DNA of 11,335 bases from Actinomycetota bacterium (GCA_019243975.1 JAFATL010000043.1:1-11335); one strand, 5' to 3'; positions 1 to 7,391 are shown, counted from the stretch's first letter. A program made the numbers and translations. Notes: generated by a model not told the origin, from the sequence alone.

Positions 1-1
1 G

Positions 2-1012
2 CCGCCCGCCGACAAGCCGGAGGTCGAGGCGCCCACGGCCGCGGCGCCGAAGGCCGAGGCACCGGCACCAGAGGCGCCGGTCGAAGACGACCAGCCGGAG
101 GAAGAGGAGACGCAGTCCGAGGAGCCGGCGGCGGAGGTATCCGAGCCCGAGCCGGAAGCTGCACCGAAGCCCGAAGCGAAACCCAAGCCGGAACCGGCGC
201 AGCCGGTCGACGATCTCTTCGCGCGCATCCGCGCCGACCGGGCCGAGGCCGTGGCCAAGGCCCAGCAGGTGTTGCAGGAGGCGACGGCGCCCGCCGCCGC
301 GCCCGAGTCACCCGAGTCGCCGGAGAAGCAGTCGGCGGTGGCCAGCATCGACGACGGCCACATCCGCAAGCGCGACAGCGAACTGCAACCCGTCGAGGCC
401 ACGTTGTCGCGCCGCCTCAAGCGCGGCCTGCAAGACGACCAGAACGAGCTGCTCGACCGGCTGCGTTCTCATCGTGGTCCCATCACCGTCGACGCCATCC
501 TTCCGCCCGTCGACGAGCACGGCGAACGCTTCAAGCAGGTCGGCCGCGACCTGCTCGTGCAGGCGGCGCGCGCGGGTTCGTCGTTCGCAGGCCGGAACAA
601 CGGCGCCCCGTCTGCCGATCTCAGCGACCTCGTCGACGCGCTGGCCGACGCCGTGATCGCACCGCTGCGGGGTCGCCTCGAGCGGGGCTTGAGCGATGCG
701 CTGGCCGAGGGCGACGACGAAGGGGTGCTGGTGGAACGCATCGGCGCCGCCTACCGCGAGTGGAAGTCACAGCGCATCGAGCAGCTGGCCGGCGACCAGG
801 TGATGGCCGCCTTCGGCCGCGGCGTCATGTCGGCGACGGAGCCGGGGACGCCGCTGCGGTGGATCGTGCGAGACGTCGGCGGACCCTGTCCCGACTGCGA
901 CGACAACGCCCTGGCCGGCGCCGTGCCCAGCGGCGAGACGTGGCCGACCGGGCAGGTCCATCCCCCCGCTCACCCCGGGTGCCGGTGCCTGCTGGTTCCA
1001 GCGCCCCACTAG
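2..1012 (+). CDS. Acidic Pro/Glu/Ala-rich protein with C-terminal Mu F-like Cys/His motif (5' partial)
   Basis: The reading frame is open from base 2 to a TAG at 1010-1012, giving 336 visible residues; the true start lies upstream of the window. The first ~75 residues are a low-complexity, acidic Pro/Glu/Ala/Lys-rich segment, probably disordered. A short helical stretch follows (DDLFARIRADRAEAVAKAQ), then a second Pro/Ala/Glu linker, then a mainly helical region of about 180 residues rich in Arg, Leu and Asp. The C-terminus holds CPDC (residues 296-299) and HPPAHPGCRC (320-329), four Cys and two His in the pattern seen at the end of phage Mu F / SPP1 gp7-type head morphogenesis proteins. No other phage gene is present, so I read it as a chromosomal protein that shares this probable metal-binding knuckle. 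The missing N-terminus could hold a known domain (a DivIVA-like one is possible but unseen). It ends 18 nt before the UPF0182 gene and is probably co-transcribed with it. Function unknown. Confidence 0.8.
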   Translation, partial: PPADKPEVEAPTAAAPKAEAPAPEAPVEDDQPEEEETQSEEPAAEVSEPEPEAAPKPEAKPKPEPAQPVDDLFARIRADRAEAVAKAQQVLQEATAPAAAPESPESPEKQSAVASIDDGHIRKRDSELQPVEATLSRRLKRGLQDDQNELLDRLRSHRGPITVDAILPPVDEHGERFKQVGRDLLVQAARAGSSFAGRNNGAPSADLSDLVDALADAVIAPLRGRLERGLSDALAEGDDEGVLVERIGAAYREWKSQRIEQLAGDQVMAAFGRGVMSATEPGTPLRWIVRDVGGPCPDCDDNALAGAVPSGETWPTGQVHPPAHPGCRCLLVPAPH

Positions 1013-1030
1013 CCACCTAGGATCCCGCCC

Positions 1031-3940
1031 ATGCGTTCAGCGGGCGACATGCCCCAGCGTCGGCGTCGTCCGCGGCGGTCGACGCGCAGCCGCGTCATCC
1101 TGCTCATCATCGCCGCCGCCATCGTGGTGCTCCTCACCTCGCTGCGCGGCATCGCCGGCTTCTACACCGACTACCTGTGGTTCCGTGAGGTCGGTTACAC
1201 GCCAGTGTGGCGCGGCGTGCTCGGCGCCAAGATCCTGCTGTCGGTCTTCTTCACCGTGCTCTTCTTCGTGCTGTTGTGGGCGAGCCTCACCATCGCCGAC
1301 CGGCTGGCGCCCCGGTTCCGCCCGCTCGGGTCAGAGGACGAGATCGTGCAGCGCTACCGCGAGGCAGTCGGCCCGCACTCGGGCAAGCTGCACGCGGCGG
1401 TGGCGGTGGTCTTCGCGCTGATCTTCGGCGTGGGCACGTCGTCGCAGTGGCAGAGCTGGCTGCTGTTCCGCCACTCGGTGAGCTTCGGCGTGAAGGATCC
1501 GCAGTTCCACAAGGACATCGGCTTCTTCGTGTTCCGCGTGCCGTTCCTGAGCTTCCTCGTCGACTGGGCGTTCGTCGCTCTCGTCATCATCACGTTCCTC
1601 ACCGTCATCGCCCACTACCTCAATGGCGGTATCCGGCTACCGCAGGGTCCGGGCGAGCGCGTCACGTCACAGGTGAAGGCGCACGTGTCGGTGCTGCTGG
1701 CCGCCCTCGCCCTGGTGAAGGCGGCGGGCTACTGGCTGCAGCGCTACCAGCTGGCCACGTCGCGGCGCGGCACGGTCGAGGGCCCGACCTACACCGACAT
1801 CCACGCGCAGCTGCCGGCCATCCGGCTGCTGCTGTTCATCTCGCTCGTCGCATTCGTGCTGCTGCTGGTGAACATCTGGCGTCAGGGCTGGGTGCTACCG
1901 GGCATCGCCGTGGGCTTGTGGTTGCTGCTGGCGGTGCTCGTCGGCGGCGCCTACCCGGCGTTCATCCAGAAGTTCCGGGTGCAGCCGTCCGAAGTCGCCA
2001 AGGAGCGGCCGTACATATCGAGGAACATCGCCTCCACCAGAGCGGCGTTCGGGATAGATCAGGTACAAGACACCGAGTACCCATACAGCACAGACCTCAG
2101 CTCGGCCGACCTCGGGAACGACGCCGACACCATCCGCAACGTGCGCCTGTGGGACCCCGACATCGTCAACGCCACGTTCCGCAAGGTGCAGGAGATCCGG
2201 GCCTACTACCAGTTCACCGACGTCGACGTCGATCGCTACAAGGTCAACGACAAGCTCACCCAGGTGAACGTGGCGGCCCGCGAGCTCAACCCGAGCCAGC
2301 TGCCGTCGAACTCGTGGATCAACGAGCGCCTGCAGTTCACCCACGGCTACGGCGCCATCCTGTCGCCCACCAACGCGGTGACCGGCGACGGCCTGCCCGA
2401 CTACCTGGTGAAGGACGTCCCGCCCGTCGGCGACCCCAAGCTCACCCAGCCGCGCATCTACTACGGCGACGGCGACGCCAGCTACGCGGTCGTGCACAGC
2501 GGCCAGAAGGAGCTCGACTTCCAGAGCTCGACCGGGCGCACCGAGAGCAGCAGCTACAGCGGCAAGGGCGGCGTGGCCCTGGGCTCCCTGGTTCGTCGCT
2601 TCGCCTTCTTCCTGCGGTTCAGTGACTACAACCTGCTGATCTCCAACCAGGTCACCGCGCAGTCGAAGGTGATGTACATCCGCAACATCCGCGACCGGGT
2701 GCGCAAGGTGGCGCCCTTCCTGCGCTACGACGCCGACCCGTACCCGGTCGTGCTCGACGGTCGCGTGCTGTGGGTGCAGGACGGCTACACGCTGACCAAC
2801 CGGTACCCGTACTCGCAGCAAGCCGACAACTCCGAGCTGCCCGACGGCAGCGGGCTCGGCGTCGGGTTCAACTACATCCGCAACTCGGTGAAGGTCACCA
2901 TCGACGCCTACGACGGCACGATGAAGTTCTACGTGATGGACGCCAAGGACCCGATCCTCAAGGCCTACAGCCGCATGTTCCCGGGCCTGTTCACGCCCAA
3001 GTCCGACATGCCGGCAGGGCTGGCCGACCACCTGCGCTACCCGGAGGACCTGTTCCGGGTGCAGACCAACATGTACGGCCGCTACCACATCACCGACCCC
3101 AACGACTTCTACAACAAGGCCGACGCGTGGAACGTGGCGCAGAACCCGAGTGCGGGCGCGGTCACGCCGGTCTCGACTCCGGCCGCCGGCCAGGGCGCGA
3201 CCAACCTGCCGCCGCCCCAGCGCAAGCGCATGGACCCGACGTATCTGCTGTTGCACCTACCCGGCGACGCGCAACAGAGCTTCCTGGTGCTGCGGCCGTT
3301 CGTGCCGGTGTCACAAGCCGACAAGCAGCAGAACCTCACCGCGTTCATGACGGCCAAGAGCGACCCCGCCGACTACGGCAAGCTGCAGAACTTCATCATG
3401 CCGAGAGGCGCGCAGATCGACGGTCCCGCCCTCATCGACAGCCGCATCTCCTCGAACGAGGCGATCTCGAAGGAGATCTCGCTGCTCGGCACGGGCGGGT
3501 CGAAGGTCGACCAGGGCAACCTGCTCGTCATACCGATAAAGACGTCGCTGCTCTACGTGCGGCCGCTCTACGTCGAGAGCGACACCAACCCGCTGCCCGA
3601 GCTGCGCAAGGTGATCGTCGTCTACGCCAACCAGGCGGCCATGGGCGACACGCTGCAGGACGCGCTCACGCAGTTGTTCGGTGCGGCGCCGCAGACGCTC
3701 GAGCAGAAGAACTCGACGCCGTCGGCGCAGCAACCGACCGTCACCCCGAGCACCAACGCGACGGTCGCGCAGCTGCTGCAACAGGCGGCGCAGGACTTCG
3801 CCGACGCCGACACCGCCCTCAAGAACGGCGACCTCGCCGGCTACCAATCCAAGGTCAAGGACGCCCAGGCCAAGGTCGACCAAGCCCGCCAGCAGAGCAA
3901 CCCCCAGCCGACGCCGACCACCCAGCCCAGCTCCGCCTAG
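1031..3940 (+). CDS. UPF0182 family integral membrane protein
   Basis: This 969-residue protein is typical in length and architecture for UPF0182, an uncharacterised family. An Arg-rich cytoplasmic N-terminus (residues 8-21) precedes seven predicted membrane helices near residues 22-38, 64-87, 121-136, 172-195, 217-233, 263-281 and 286-306. A large soluble domain follows, probably extracytoplasmic, beginning with the conserved-looking ERPYISRNIASTRAAFGI block at about 325-342. A Pro-rich loop lies around 710-735. From about residue 894 there is a Thr/Pro/Gln linker, a probable amphipathic helix or coiled coil (about 912-954) and a Pro/Thr/Gln/Ser tail. The ATG at 1031 is chosen because AGGA (1019-1022) lies 8 nt upstream; the in-frame ATG at 1049 is an alternative. 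The 18-nt gap after the preceding gene suggests a shared transcript. No enzymatic motif was recognised. The family assignment is firm; the biochemical role is unknown. Confidence 0.95.
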   Translation: MRSAGDMPQRRRRPRRSTRSRVILLIIAAAIVVLLTSLRGIAGFYTDYLWFREVGYTPVWRGVLGAKILLSVFFTVLFFVLLWASLTIADRLAPRFRPLGSEDEIVQRYREAVGPHSGKLHAAVAVVFALIFGVGTSSQWQSWLLFRHSVSFGVKDPQFHKDIGFFVFRVPFLSFLVDWAFVALVIITFLTVIAHYLNGGIRLPQGPGERVTSQVKAHVSVLLAALALVKAAGYWLQRYQLATSRRGTVEGPTYTDIHAQLPAIRLLLFISLVAFVLLLVNIWRQGWVLPGIAVGLWLLLAVLVGGAYPAFIQKFRVQPSEVAKERPYISRNIASTRAAFGIDQVQDTEYPYSTDLSSADLGNDADTIRNVRLWDPDIVNATFRKVQEIRAYYQFTDVDVDRYKVNDKLTQVNVAARELNPSQLPSNSWINERLQFTHGYGAILSPTNAVTGDGLPDYLVKDVPPVGDPKLTQPRIYYGDGDASYAVVHSGQKELDFQSSTGRTESSSYSGKGGVALGSLVRRFAFFLRFSDYNLLISNQVTAQSKVMYIRNIRDRVRKVAPFLRYDADPYPVVLDGRVLWVQDGYTLTNRYPYSQQADNSELPDGSGLGVGFNYIRNSVKVTIDAYDGTMKFYVMDAKDPILKAYSRMFPGLFTPKSDMPAGLADHLRYPEDLFRVQTNMYGRYHITDPNDFYNKADAWNVAQNPSAGAVTPVSTPAAGQGATNLPPPQRKRMDPTYLLLHLPGDAQQSFLVLRPFVPVSQADKQQNLTAFMTAKSDPADYGKLQNFIMPRGAQIDGPALIDSRISSNEAISKEISLLGTGGSKVDQGNLLVIPIKTSLLYVRPLYVESDTNPLPELRKVIVVYANQAAMGDTLQDALTQLFGAAPQTLEQKNSTPSAQQPTVTPSTNATVAQLLQQAAQDFADADTALKNGDLAGYQSKVKDAQAKVDQARQQSNPQPTPTTQPSSA

Positions 3941-3967
3941 GGCGTCGCCCTTCCGTAGTGCCAGTAG

Positions 3968-3991
3968 AAACGGGCCCTATAGGTCCCGTTT
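3968..3991 (+). terminator. Hairpin downstream of the UPF0182 gene
   Basis: AAACGGG (3968-3974) pairs with CCCGTTT (3985-3991), with two further C-G pairs (3976-3977 with 3982-3983) past one mismatch and a TATA loop. It begins 27 nt after the UPF0182 stop and ends 59 nt before the tRNA. The run of T after the stem is short, so this is a moderate candidate for an intrinsic terminator that insulates the tRNA gene. The A/T flanks would let it act on either strand. Confidence 0.6.
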
Positions 3992-4033
3992 CGCCTGTCA
4001 GTTCGGCCTGGAAGCACCGCTGCAGGCCCGTGC

Positions 4034-4039
4034 TACCCT
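4034..4039 (+). promoter_or_regulatory. Possible -10 box for the initiator tRNA
   Basis: TACCCT fits the TAnnnT pattern and sits 11 nt before the first base of the mature tRNA, a plausible distance for a short 5' leader. No convincing -35 hexamer is visible 16-18 nt upstream (the region reads ggaagca), so this is a weak call. Confidence 0.35.
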
Positions 4040-4050
4040 GACTGCCACGA

Positions 4051-4127
<77 letters not shown>

Positions 4128-4149
4128 TCGAAAAACCTGGCACCAAGCC

Positions 4150-4181
4150 AAAATCGCCTCTCCGCAAGGAGCGGCGATTTT
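4150..4181. terminator. Strong bidirectional intrinsic terminator
   Basis: AAAATCGCC (4150-4158) pairs perfectly with GGCGATTTT (4173-4181). After one mismatch, CTCC (4160-4163) pairs with GGAG (4168-4171) around a GCAA tetraloop (4164-4167). The A tract on one side and T tract on the other give a T-rich exit in both directions. It can therefore end the plus-strand tRNA transcript (22 nt after its CCA) and the minus-strand SMP-30 transcript (60 nt after its stop codon). Confidence 0.85.
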
Positions 4182-4240
4182 GTCGTTTCGCCGCCGTGTC
4201 GCCCGTGCGTCTACCCGGGACGTCGCGGGAACCCGCAGGG

Positions 4241-5116
4241 TTACAGATGGAAGCGTCGCTCGGCCTGGCCGCGGTGGTCGACGCCGTCGATGGCAAGGAG
4301 TGCGCCCGCACGGGGCGACGAGATCTCGATGTCGCCGATGCTGACTGCGATGGACACGACGAACATCCGATCGAGATCGGGACCGCCGAAGGTGACATCG
4401 CTCGGCAGCTCCACACCCACATCGACTGCGGTGTGGTGGGAGCCGTCGGCTTCGTATCGGACGACCTGGCCTGCACCGAGCACGCATCCCCACACGCCTT
4501 GGTCAGCGTCGGCGCACGCACCGTCGGGCGCTCCGCCGAGCTCTGCCACGTCGACGAGCACCCGACGCGCCCCGACCGTGCCCCGCTCGCCGTCGTAGGG
4601 ATACGCGTACACCTTGGCTGCGATCGTGTCGGCGAAGACGAGCGTCTGCGCCTGGCTCGCGGGATCTTCCAGCACCACCGGGCCGTTGGCGTTCCCGATG
4701 CCCGTGTCGAGGAGTTGCCAACCGACTGCAGACGAGAACCACCAGTACGACCCCGGTCCAGGGCCGAAATTGAGGGTTCCCGTCACGAGGTTGCCGTTGG
4801 CGTCGGCCGCGGCATCGTTGGCGCGTCCGCCCAGGTCCTCGGGATAGGGCGCCAGAACGTCGACCGTTTCGGCGTCGACATCCACCAAGCACAGGCCTTC
4901 GTCGAGAGCGACGACGACGGGCGCGCCGTCGGTGAGCACCACGCCGGTCGGCAAGCTCGGCATCTGCATCGACCTCAGCGGCGGCTCCCCGTGATCCAGC
5001 CAGTGGAGGGTCTGCCGGGCACAGTCCACGAAGTAGAGCCGCTGGCGCGCGTCGTCCCAGCGCAGGCTTTCTCCCCACTGAAGCCGGATGTCGCCGACGA
5101 CGGTGCTTGTTACCAC
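4241..5116 (-). CDS. SMP-30/gluconolactonase-like beta-propeller protein
   Basis: A 291-residue protein with the SMP-30/gluconolactonase/LRE pattern, a six-bladed beta-propeller family whose members hydrolyse sugar lactones or related esters at a divalent-metal site. The family's key positions appear to be present: Glu16 in WGESLRWD, Asn100 in GRANDAAAD, Asn144 in NANGPVVLED followed by FADT, and Asp198 in APDGACAD. In characterised members the equivalent Glu, Asn and Asp bind the metal and the other Asn contacts substrate. The length is normal, with no signal peptide, so it is probably cytoplasmic. I chose the GTG at 5116 because homology begins right after it and it lies 5 nt after the stop of the upstream gene. 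The frame stays open much further upstream, but that part overlaps the neighbouring gene and is low-complexity Arg-rich noise. No clear Shine-Dalgarno is seen, so translation may be coupled to the upstream gene. Substrate unknown. Confidence 0.85.
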   Translation of the reverse strand: MVTSTVVGDIRLQWGESLRWDDARQRLYFVDCARQTLHWLDHGEPPLRSMQMPSLPTGVVLTDGAPVVVALDEGLCLVDVDAETVDVLAPYPEDLGGRANDAAADANGNLVTGTLNFGPGPGSYWWFSSAVGWQLLDTGIGNANGPVVLEDPASQAQTLVFADTIAAKVYAYPYDGERGTVGARRVLVDVAELGGAPDGACADADQGVWGCVLGAGQVVRYEADGSHHTAVDVGVELPSDVTFGGPDLDRMFVVSIAVSIGDIEISSPRAGALLAIDGVDHRGQAERRFHL

Positions 5117-5121
5117 TGGTT

Positions 5122-5805
5122 CTACGCTACGCGGGCGTCGGCGTATTCGTCGGAGCCGATGACCCAGATAAACGACTGGACGTCGATCATGTCGCGGGGC
5201 TCGAGGTCGGCGATGTCGTCGCGCACCGTGCGGGCGAAGTCGAGGACGCTGCCGTAGGTCGACCAGTCGACGCGCGAGCGGTACGTGAGCGGGAACTCGT
5301 AGGCCGCGGCGGCGCGCTTGGTCGTCAACGGCTTCACGAACATGTGGACGTTGGGCCGGGCGATGAAGCCGAACACAGTGGCGAGCGGCCACGTGGCGAC
5401 GCGGGTCTGGCGCCGGGGGAGGCCACGCACGACGTCGGCCCAGCGTTCGAAGCGCGCCTGCTCGCCGCCGGACCCGTACAGCCAGTCATACAAGCCTTCG
5501 GTGAACGCGCGGGCACCCTGGTCGGAGCGCACGACGGCGTCGCGCAACGCCATCTTCTCGAACGAGAACAGCAGCGGGCGCGGAGACTCGATGCGTGCCG
5601 CGGCCGCCGCGATCGCGCGGTGGTCGCCGGCGTCGAGGGCGGAGCGGAGGGCTGCCTTGCCACCGACCTCGCGCTGCCACTTGCGATGCGCCTCGACCTT
5701 GTAGTCGCGCTCCCACGCCAGGTACGTGTCGTCCTTGAATCCCCCCGGGAAGACCCGCAGGAACTGTCTCCGCGCTCGATCCCGTCGCCGCCGTTCGGTG
5801 TTCAT
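5122..5805 (-). CDS. Conserved-looking hypothetical protein, 227 aa
   Basis: I do not recognise a named family. The protein begins with a basic segment (MNTERRRRDRARRQF). An aromatic/charged block follows at about 20-45 (FPGGF, YLAWERDYK, AHRKW), then a helical Ala-rich stretch to about residue 95. The C-terminal half has a strongly patterned, enzyme-like sequence: VFGFIARPNVHMFVKPL (144-160), a YRSRVDWSTYG segment, and PRDMIDVQSFIWVIGSDEY (203-221), with many Trp, Tyr and His residues. It has no signal peptide or membrane segment and looks cytoplasmic and complete. It is the first gene of a minus-strand pair with the SMP-30-like gene 5 nt downstream, and it is divergent from the ArsR operon. 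The ATG at 5805 has only a weak upstream purine tract. The existence of the gene is well supported by composition and spacing; its function is not. Confidence 0.8.
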   Translation of the reverse strand: MNTERRRRDRARRQFLRVFPGGFKDDTYLAWERDYKVEAHRKWQREVGGKAALRSALDAGDHRAIAAAAARIESPRPLLFSFEKMALRDAVVRSDQGARAFTEGLYDWLYGSGGEQARFERWADVVRGLPRRQTRVATWPLATVFGFIARPNVHMFVKPLTTKRAAAAYEFPLTYRSRVDWSTYGSVLDFARTVRDDIADLEPRDMIDVQSFIWVIGSDEYADARVA

Positions 5806-5840
5806 GGCGCTGTCTTACCCACGCGAGCGTCGACGGCTTA

Positions 5841-5858
5841 GTCAACCGTGGGGTTGAC
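5841..5858. promoter_or_regulatory. Operator palindrome 1 (GTCAACC-n4-GGTTGAC)
   Basis: Arms GTCAACC (5841-5847) and GGTTGAC (5852-5858) are perfect 7-bp inverted repeats around GTGG. The right arm contains most of the -35 hexamer of the repressor-operon promoter. The left arm, read on the minus strand, gives TTGACT, so binding here could also affect the divergent 227-aa gene, whose start is 36 nt away. It shares its core with palindrome 2 downstream. Most likely bound by the ArsR-type product of the next gene (inference). Confidence 0.7.
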
Positions 5859-5882
5859 AAGGGGACGAGCCACCGGTACCTT
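5854..5882 (+). promoter_or_regulatory. Sigma-70-type promoter of the arsR-SRPBCC-DinB-like operon
   Basis: The -35 is an exact TTGACA (5854-5859), the spacer is 17 bp, and the -10 is TACCTT (5877-5882), matching TAnnnT. Transcription should start around 5889, about 24 nt before the GTG start codon. The -35 lies in operator palindrome 1 and the predicted start site lies in palindrome 2, so a repressor bound at either site would block RNA polymerase. Confidence 0.75.
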
Positions 5883-5883
5883 G

Positions 5884-5899
5884 TCAACCGTTCGGTTGA
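5884..5899. promoter_or_regulatory. Operator palindrome 2 (TCAACCG-n2-CGGTTGA)
   Basis: Arms TCAACCG (5884-5890) and CGGTTGA (5893-5899) are perfect 7-bp inverted repeats with a TT spacer. The shared core with palindrome 1 is TCAACC...GGTTGA. The dyad centres of the two sites are 42 bp apart, about four helical turns, placing them on the same face of the DNA. It overlaps the predicted transcription start and lies just ahead of the ribosome binding site. Confidence 0.7.
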
Positions 5900-5912
5900 G
5901 CAAGGAGCGAGC

Positions 5913-6284
5913 GTGGCCGACGACCAGCTGTCTCGAATCTTCTCCGCCCTCGCCGACCCGACGAGGCGGGACATGGTGGCCCGGCTGGCGGCCGGTGACG
6001 CCACCGTGGGGGAGTTGGCGGAGCCCTACGGCGTCTCCCTGCAGGCGGTCTCCAAGCACGTCAAGGTGCTGGCCGACGCCGGCTTGGTGACGCAGAGCAA
6101 GGACGCCCAACGTCGGCCCTGCCACCTCGAAGCGGAGATCTTCAGCCTGATGACCAAGTGGATCGAGCGATATCGGGAAGAGGCGGAGCAGCGCTACCAA
6201 CGCCTCGACGCCGTGCTCGCCGAGATGCAAGCCGCAGAACAACCAACGAGCCGCCGCCGGCGGAGCCAAGGAGCAGCGTCATGA
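5913..6284 (+). CDS. ArsR-family winged-helix transcriptional repressor
   Basis: A 123-residue winged helix-turn-helix protein. IFSALADPTRRDMVARLAAG (residues 9-28) is the standard ArsR-family opening helix, GELAEPYGVSLQAVSKHVKVLADAGLV (33-59) is the helix-turn-helix with recognition helix around 43-54, and the wing follows near 60-72. The arsenic-type ELCVCDL metal motif is absent and there is only one cysteine (Cys70), so metal sensing is unlikely; it fits the subgroup usually found beside SRPBCC/AHSA1 genes. The GTG start is supported by AAGGAG (5902-5907) 5 nt upstream. The last ~15 residues are a Ser/Arg-rich tail that includes the coding overlap with the next gene. The TGA overlaps the next ATG as ATGA. 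It probably represses its own operon by binding the twin palindromes. Confidence 0.93.
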   Translation: MADDQLSRIFSALADPTRRDMVARLAAGDATVGELAEPYGVSLQAVSKHVKVLADAGLVTQSKDAQRRPCHLEAEIFSLMTKWIERYREEAEQRYQRLDAVLAEMQAAEQPTSRRRRSQGAAS

Positions 6285-6766
6285 GTGTGACCGACCGGCC
6301 GTACCAGGCATCGATCGAGGCCGACCCCGACCTGCCGATCATCCGCATCACGCGCGACTTCGATGCCACGCCCGCGCAGCTCATGCGCGCCCACACCGAT
6401 CCCGAGCTGTTCGCCCGGTGGGTGGGCCCCGACGGCATGGAGACGAAGATCCTCGACTGGGACGCCACCACCGGCGGGCGCTGGCGCTACGTGGCGTCGC
6501 GGGACGGCATGGACTTCGGCTTCCACGGCTCGTTCCACGAGGTGGGCGACGACTTCATCGTCCAGACGTTCACCTTCGACGGCCAGCCCGACGACGTCGC
6601 CCTCGAGACGCTTCGATTCGAGGACCTCGGTGACGGCCGAACGCGCCTGCACGCCCAGTCGCTCGTCGACAGCTTCGTCGGCAGGGATCAGTGGCTGGCC
6701 AGTGGGATGCAGACCGGAATCGACCAGGGTTACGCCAAGCTCGACGCACTCGTAAAGGAGATCTGA
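6281..6766 (+). CDS. SRPBCC/AHSA1-domain protein
   Basis: A 161-residue protein with the AHSA1 (activator of Hsp90 ATPase homologue 1-like) pattern of the SRPBCC fold. After a short N-terminus come IIRITRDFDATPAQLMRAHTDPELFARWVGP (20-50), the GGRWRY strand (66-71), a FHGSFHEV segment and the C-terminal helix with GMQTGIDQGYAKLDALV. The fold encloses a hydrophobic cavity and family members bind small hydrophobic ligands; no substrate can be read from this sequence. The frame is open upstream to 6158, but the ATG at 6281 is preferred: it has AAGGAG (6268-6273) at 7 nt, forms the ATGA overlap with the repressor stop, and gives the normal family length. It is translationally coupled to the repressor and to the next gene. 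Confidence 0.92.
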   Translation: MSVTDRPYQASIEADPDLPIIRITRDFDATPAQLMRAHTDPELFARWVGPDGMETKILDWDATTGGRWRYVASRDGMDFGFHGSFHEVGDDFIVQTFTFDGQPDDVALETLRFEDLGDGRTRLHAQSLVDSFVGRDQWLASGMQTGIDQGYAKLDALVKEI

Positions 6767-7317
6767 TGGACGCGGCGGAAGAACACCGGCACATTGCGGG
6801 AGAGTTCACCAAGACAGTGGAAGCCGTGCGGTCGACCGAGTGGAACCGGCCCGCACCGGTAGAGGGATGGGCGGCGCGCGACGTCGTGCGCCATCTTGTC
6901 GAGTGGTTGCCCGCGTTCCTCCAAGGGTCGACGGGCATCGCGTTGGACGACGGTCCGTCCGTCGACGACGACCCCGCCGGCGCGTGGCGCGTGCACAACA
7001 ACGCCGTGCAGGCGTTGCTCGACGACCCCGCCACCGCGTCGACCGAGTACGACTTCCCCCACATCGGGCGGATGACGCTGGCCCAGGCGATCGCGAACAT
7101 CTACACCGCCGATGTCTTCCTTCATCGGTGGGACCTGGCCCGGGCGACGGCACAGGACGAGACGCTCGACCCGGACCGGTGCGCCCAGATGCTCGAAGGC
7201 ATGCTCCCTCTCGACGAGATCTTGCGTCAGAGCGGGCAGTACGGCCCGCGGGTCGAGGTGCCCGACGACGCCGACGTCCAAACGAAGCTCTTGGCCTTCA
7301 TCGGCCGCACCCCTTAG
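6766..7317 (+). CDS. DinB-fold TIGR03086/maleylpyruvate-isomerase-like protein
   Basis: A 183-residue protein resembling the actinobacterial TIGR03086 / mycothiol-dependent maleylpyruvate isomerase N-terminal families, which adopt the four-helix DinB fold with a metal held by His residues. Visible signatures are PVEGWAARDVVRHLVEWLP (residues 31-49, candidate ligand His43) and FLHRWDLARATAQ (118-130, candidate ligand His120), the latter being the classic H-x-W-D-L-A-x-A-T pattern. Whether it uses mycothiol, or is an enzyme at all, cannot be told. Start: the ATG at 6766 shares its A with the TGA of the preceding gene (TGATG) and has AAAGGAG (6754-6760) 5 nt upstream, a strong ribosome binding site. 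It is the last gene of the repressor operon, with a hairpin 75 nt downstream. Confidence 0.9.
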   Translation: MDAAEEHRHIAGEFTKTVEAVRSTEWNRPAPVEGWAARDVVRHLVEWLPAFLQGSTGIALDDGPSVDDDPAGAWRVHNNAVQALLDDPATASTEYDFPHIGRMTLAQAIANIYTADVFLHRWDLARATAQDETLDPDRCAQMLEGMLPLDEILRQSGQYGPRVEVPDDADVQTKLLAFIGRTP

Positions 7318-7391
7318 CCGCCGACGCCAGCGCCGAAGCTGGTGATCGCCGGCGACTGAAGGGCCGCCGGGCGAGGGCCTCACCGGGAATG

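Noticed and set aside
2..1012. Remnant prophage suggested by the Mu F-like Cys/His motif
   Set aside because: No other phage gene, repeat or integrase is present, and the gene is tightly spaced with UPF0182, so a prophage is not supported; only the motif is reported.
1207..2625. Long plus-strand open frame (472 codons) inside UPF0182
   Set aside because: Its translation is Arg/Ala/Gly/His-rich low-complexity with no domain pattern. It is the out-of-frame shadow of a high-GC gene whose own frame has clear membrane helices.
1895..3256. Long minus-strand open frame (453 codons) opposite UPF0182
   Set aside because: The Val/His/Asp/Arg-biased composition is typical of antisense frames in high-GC DNA; no motifs and no ribosome binding site.
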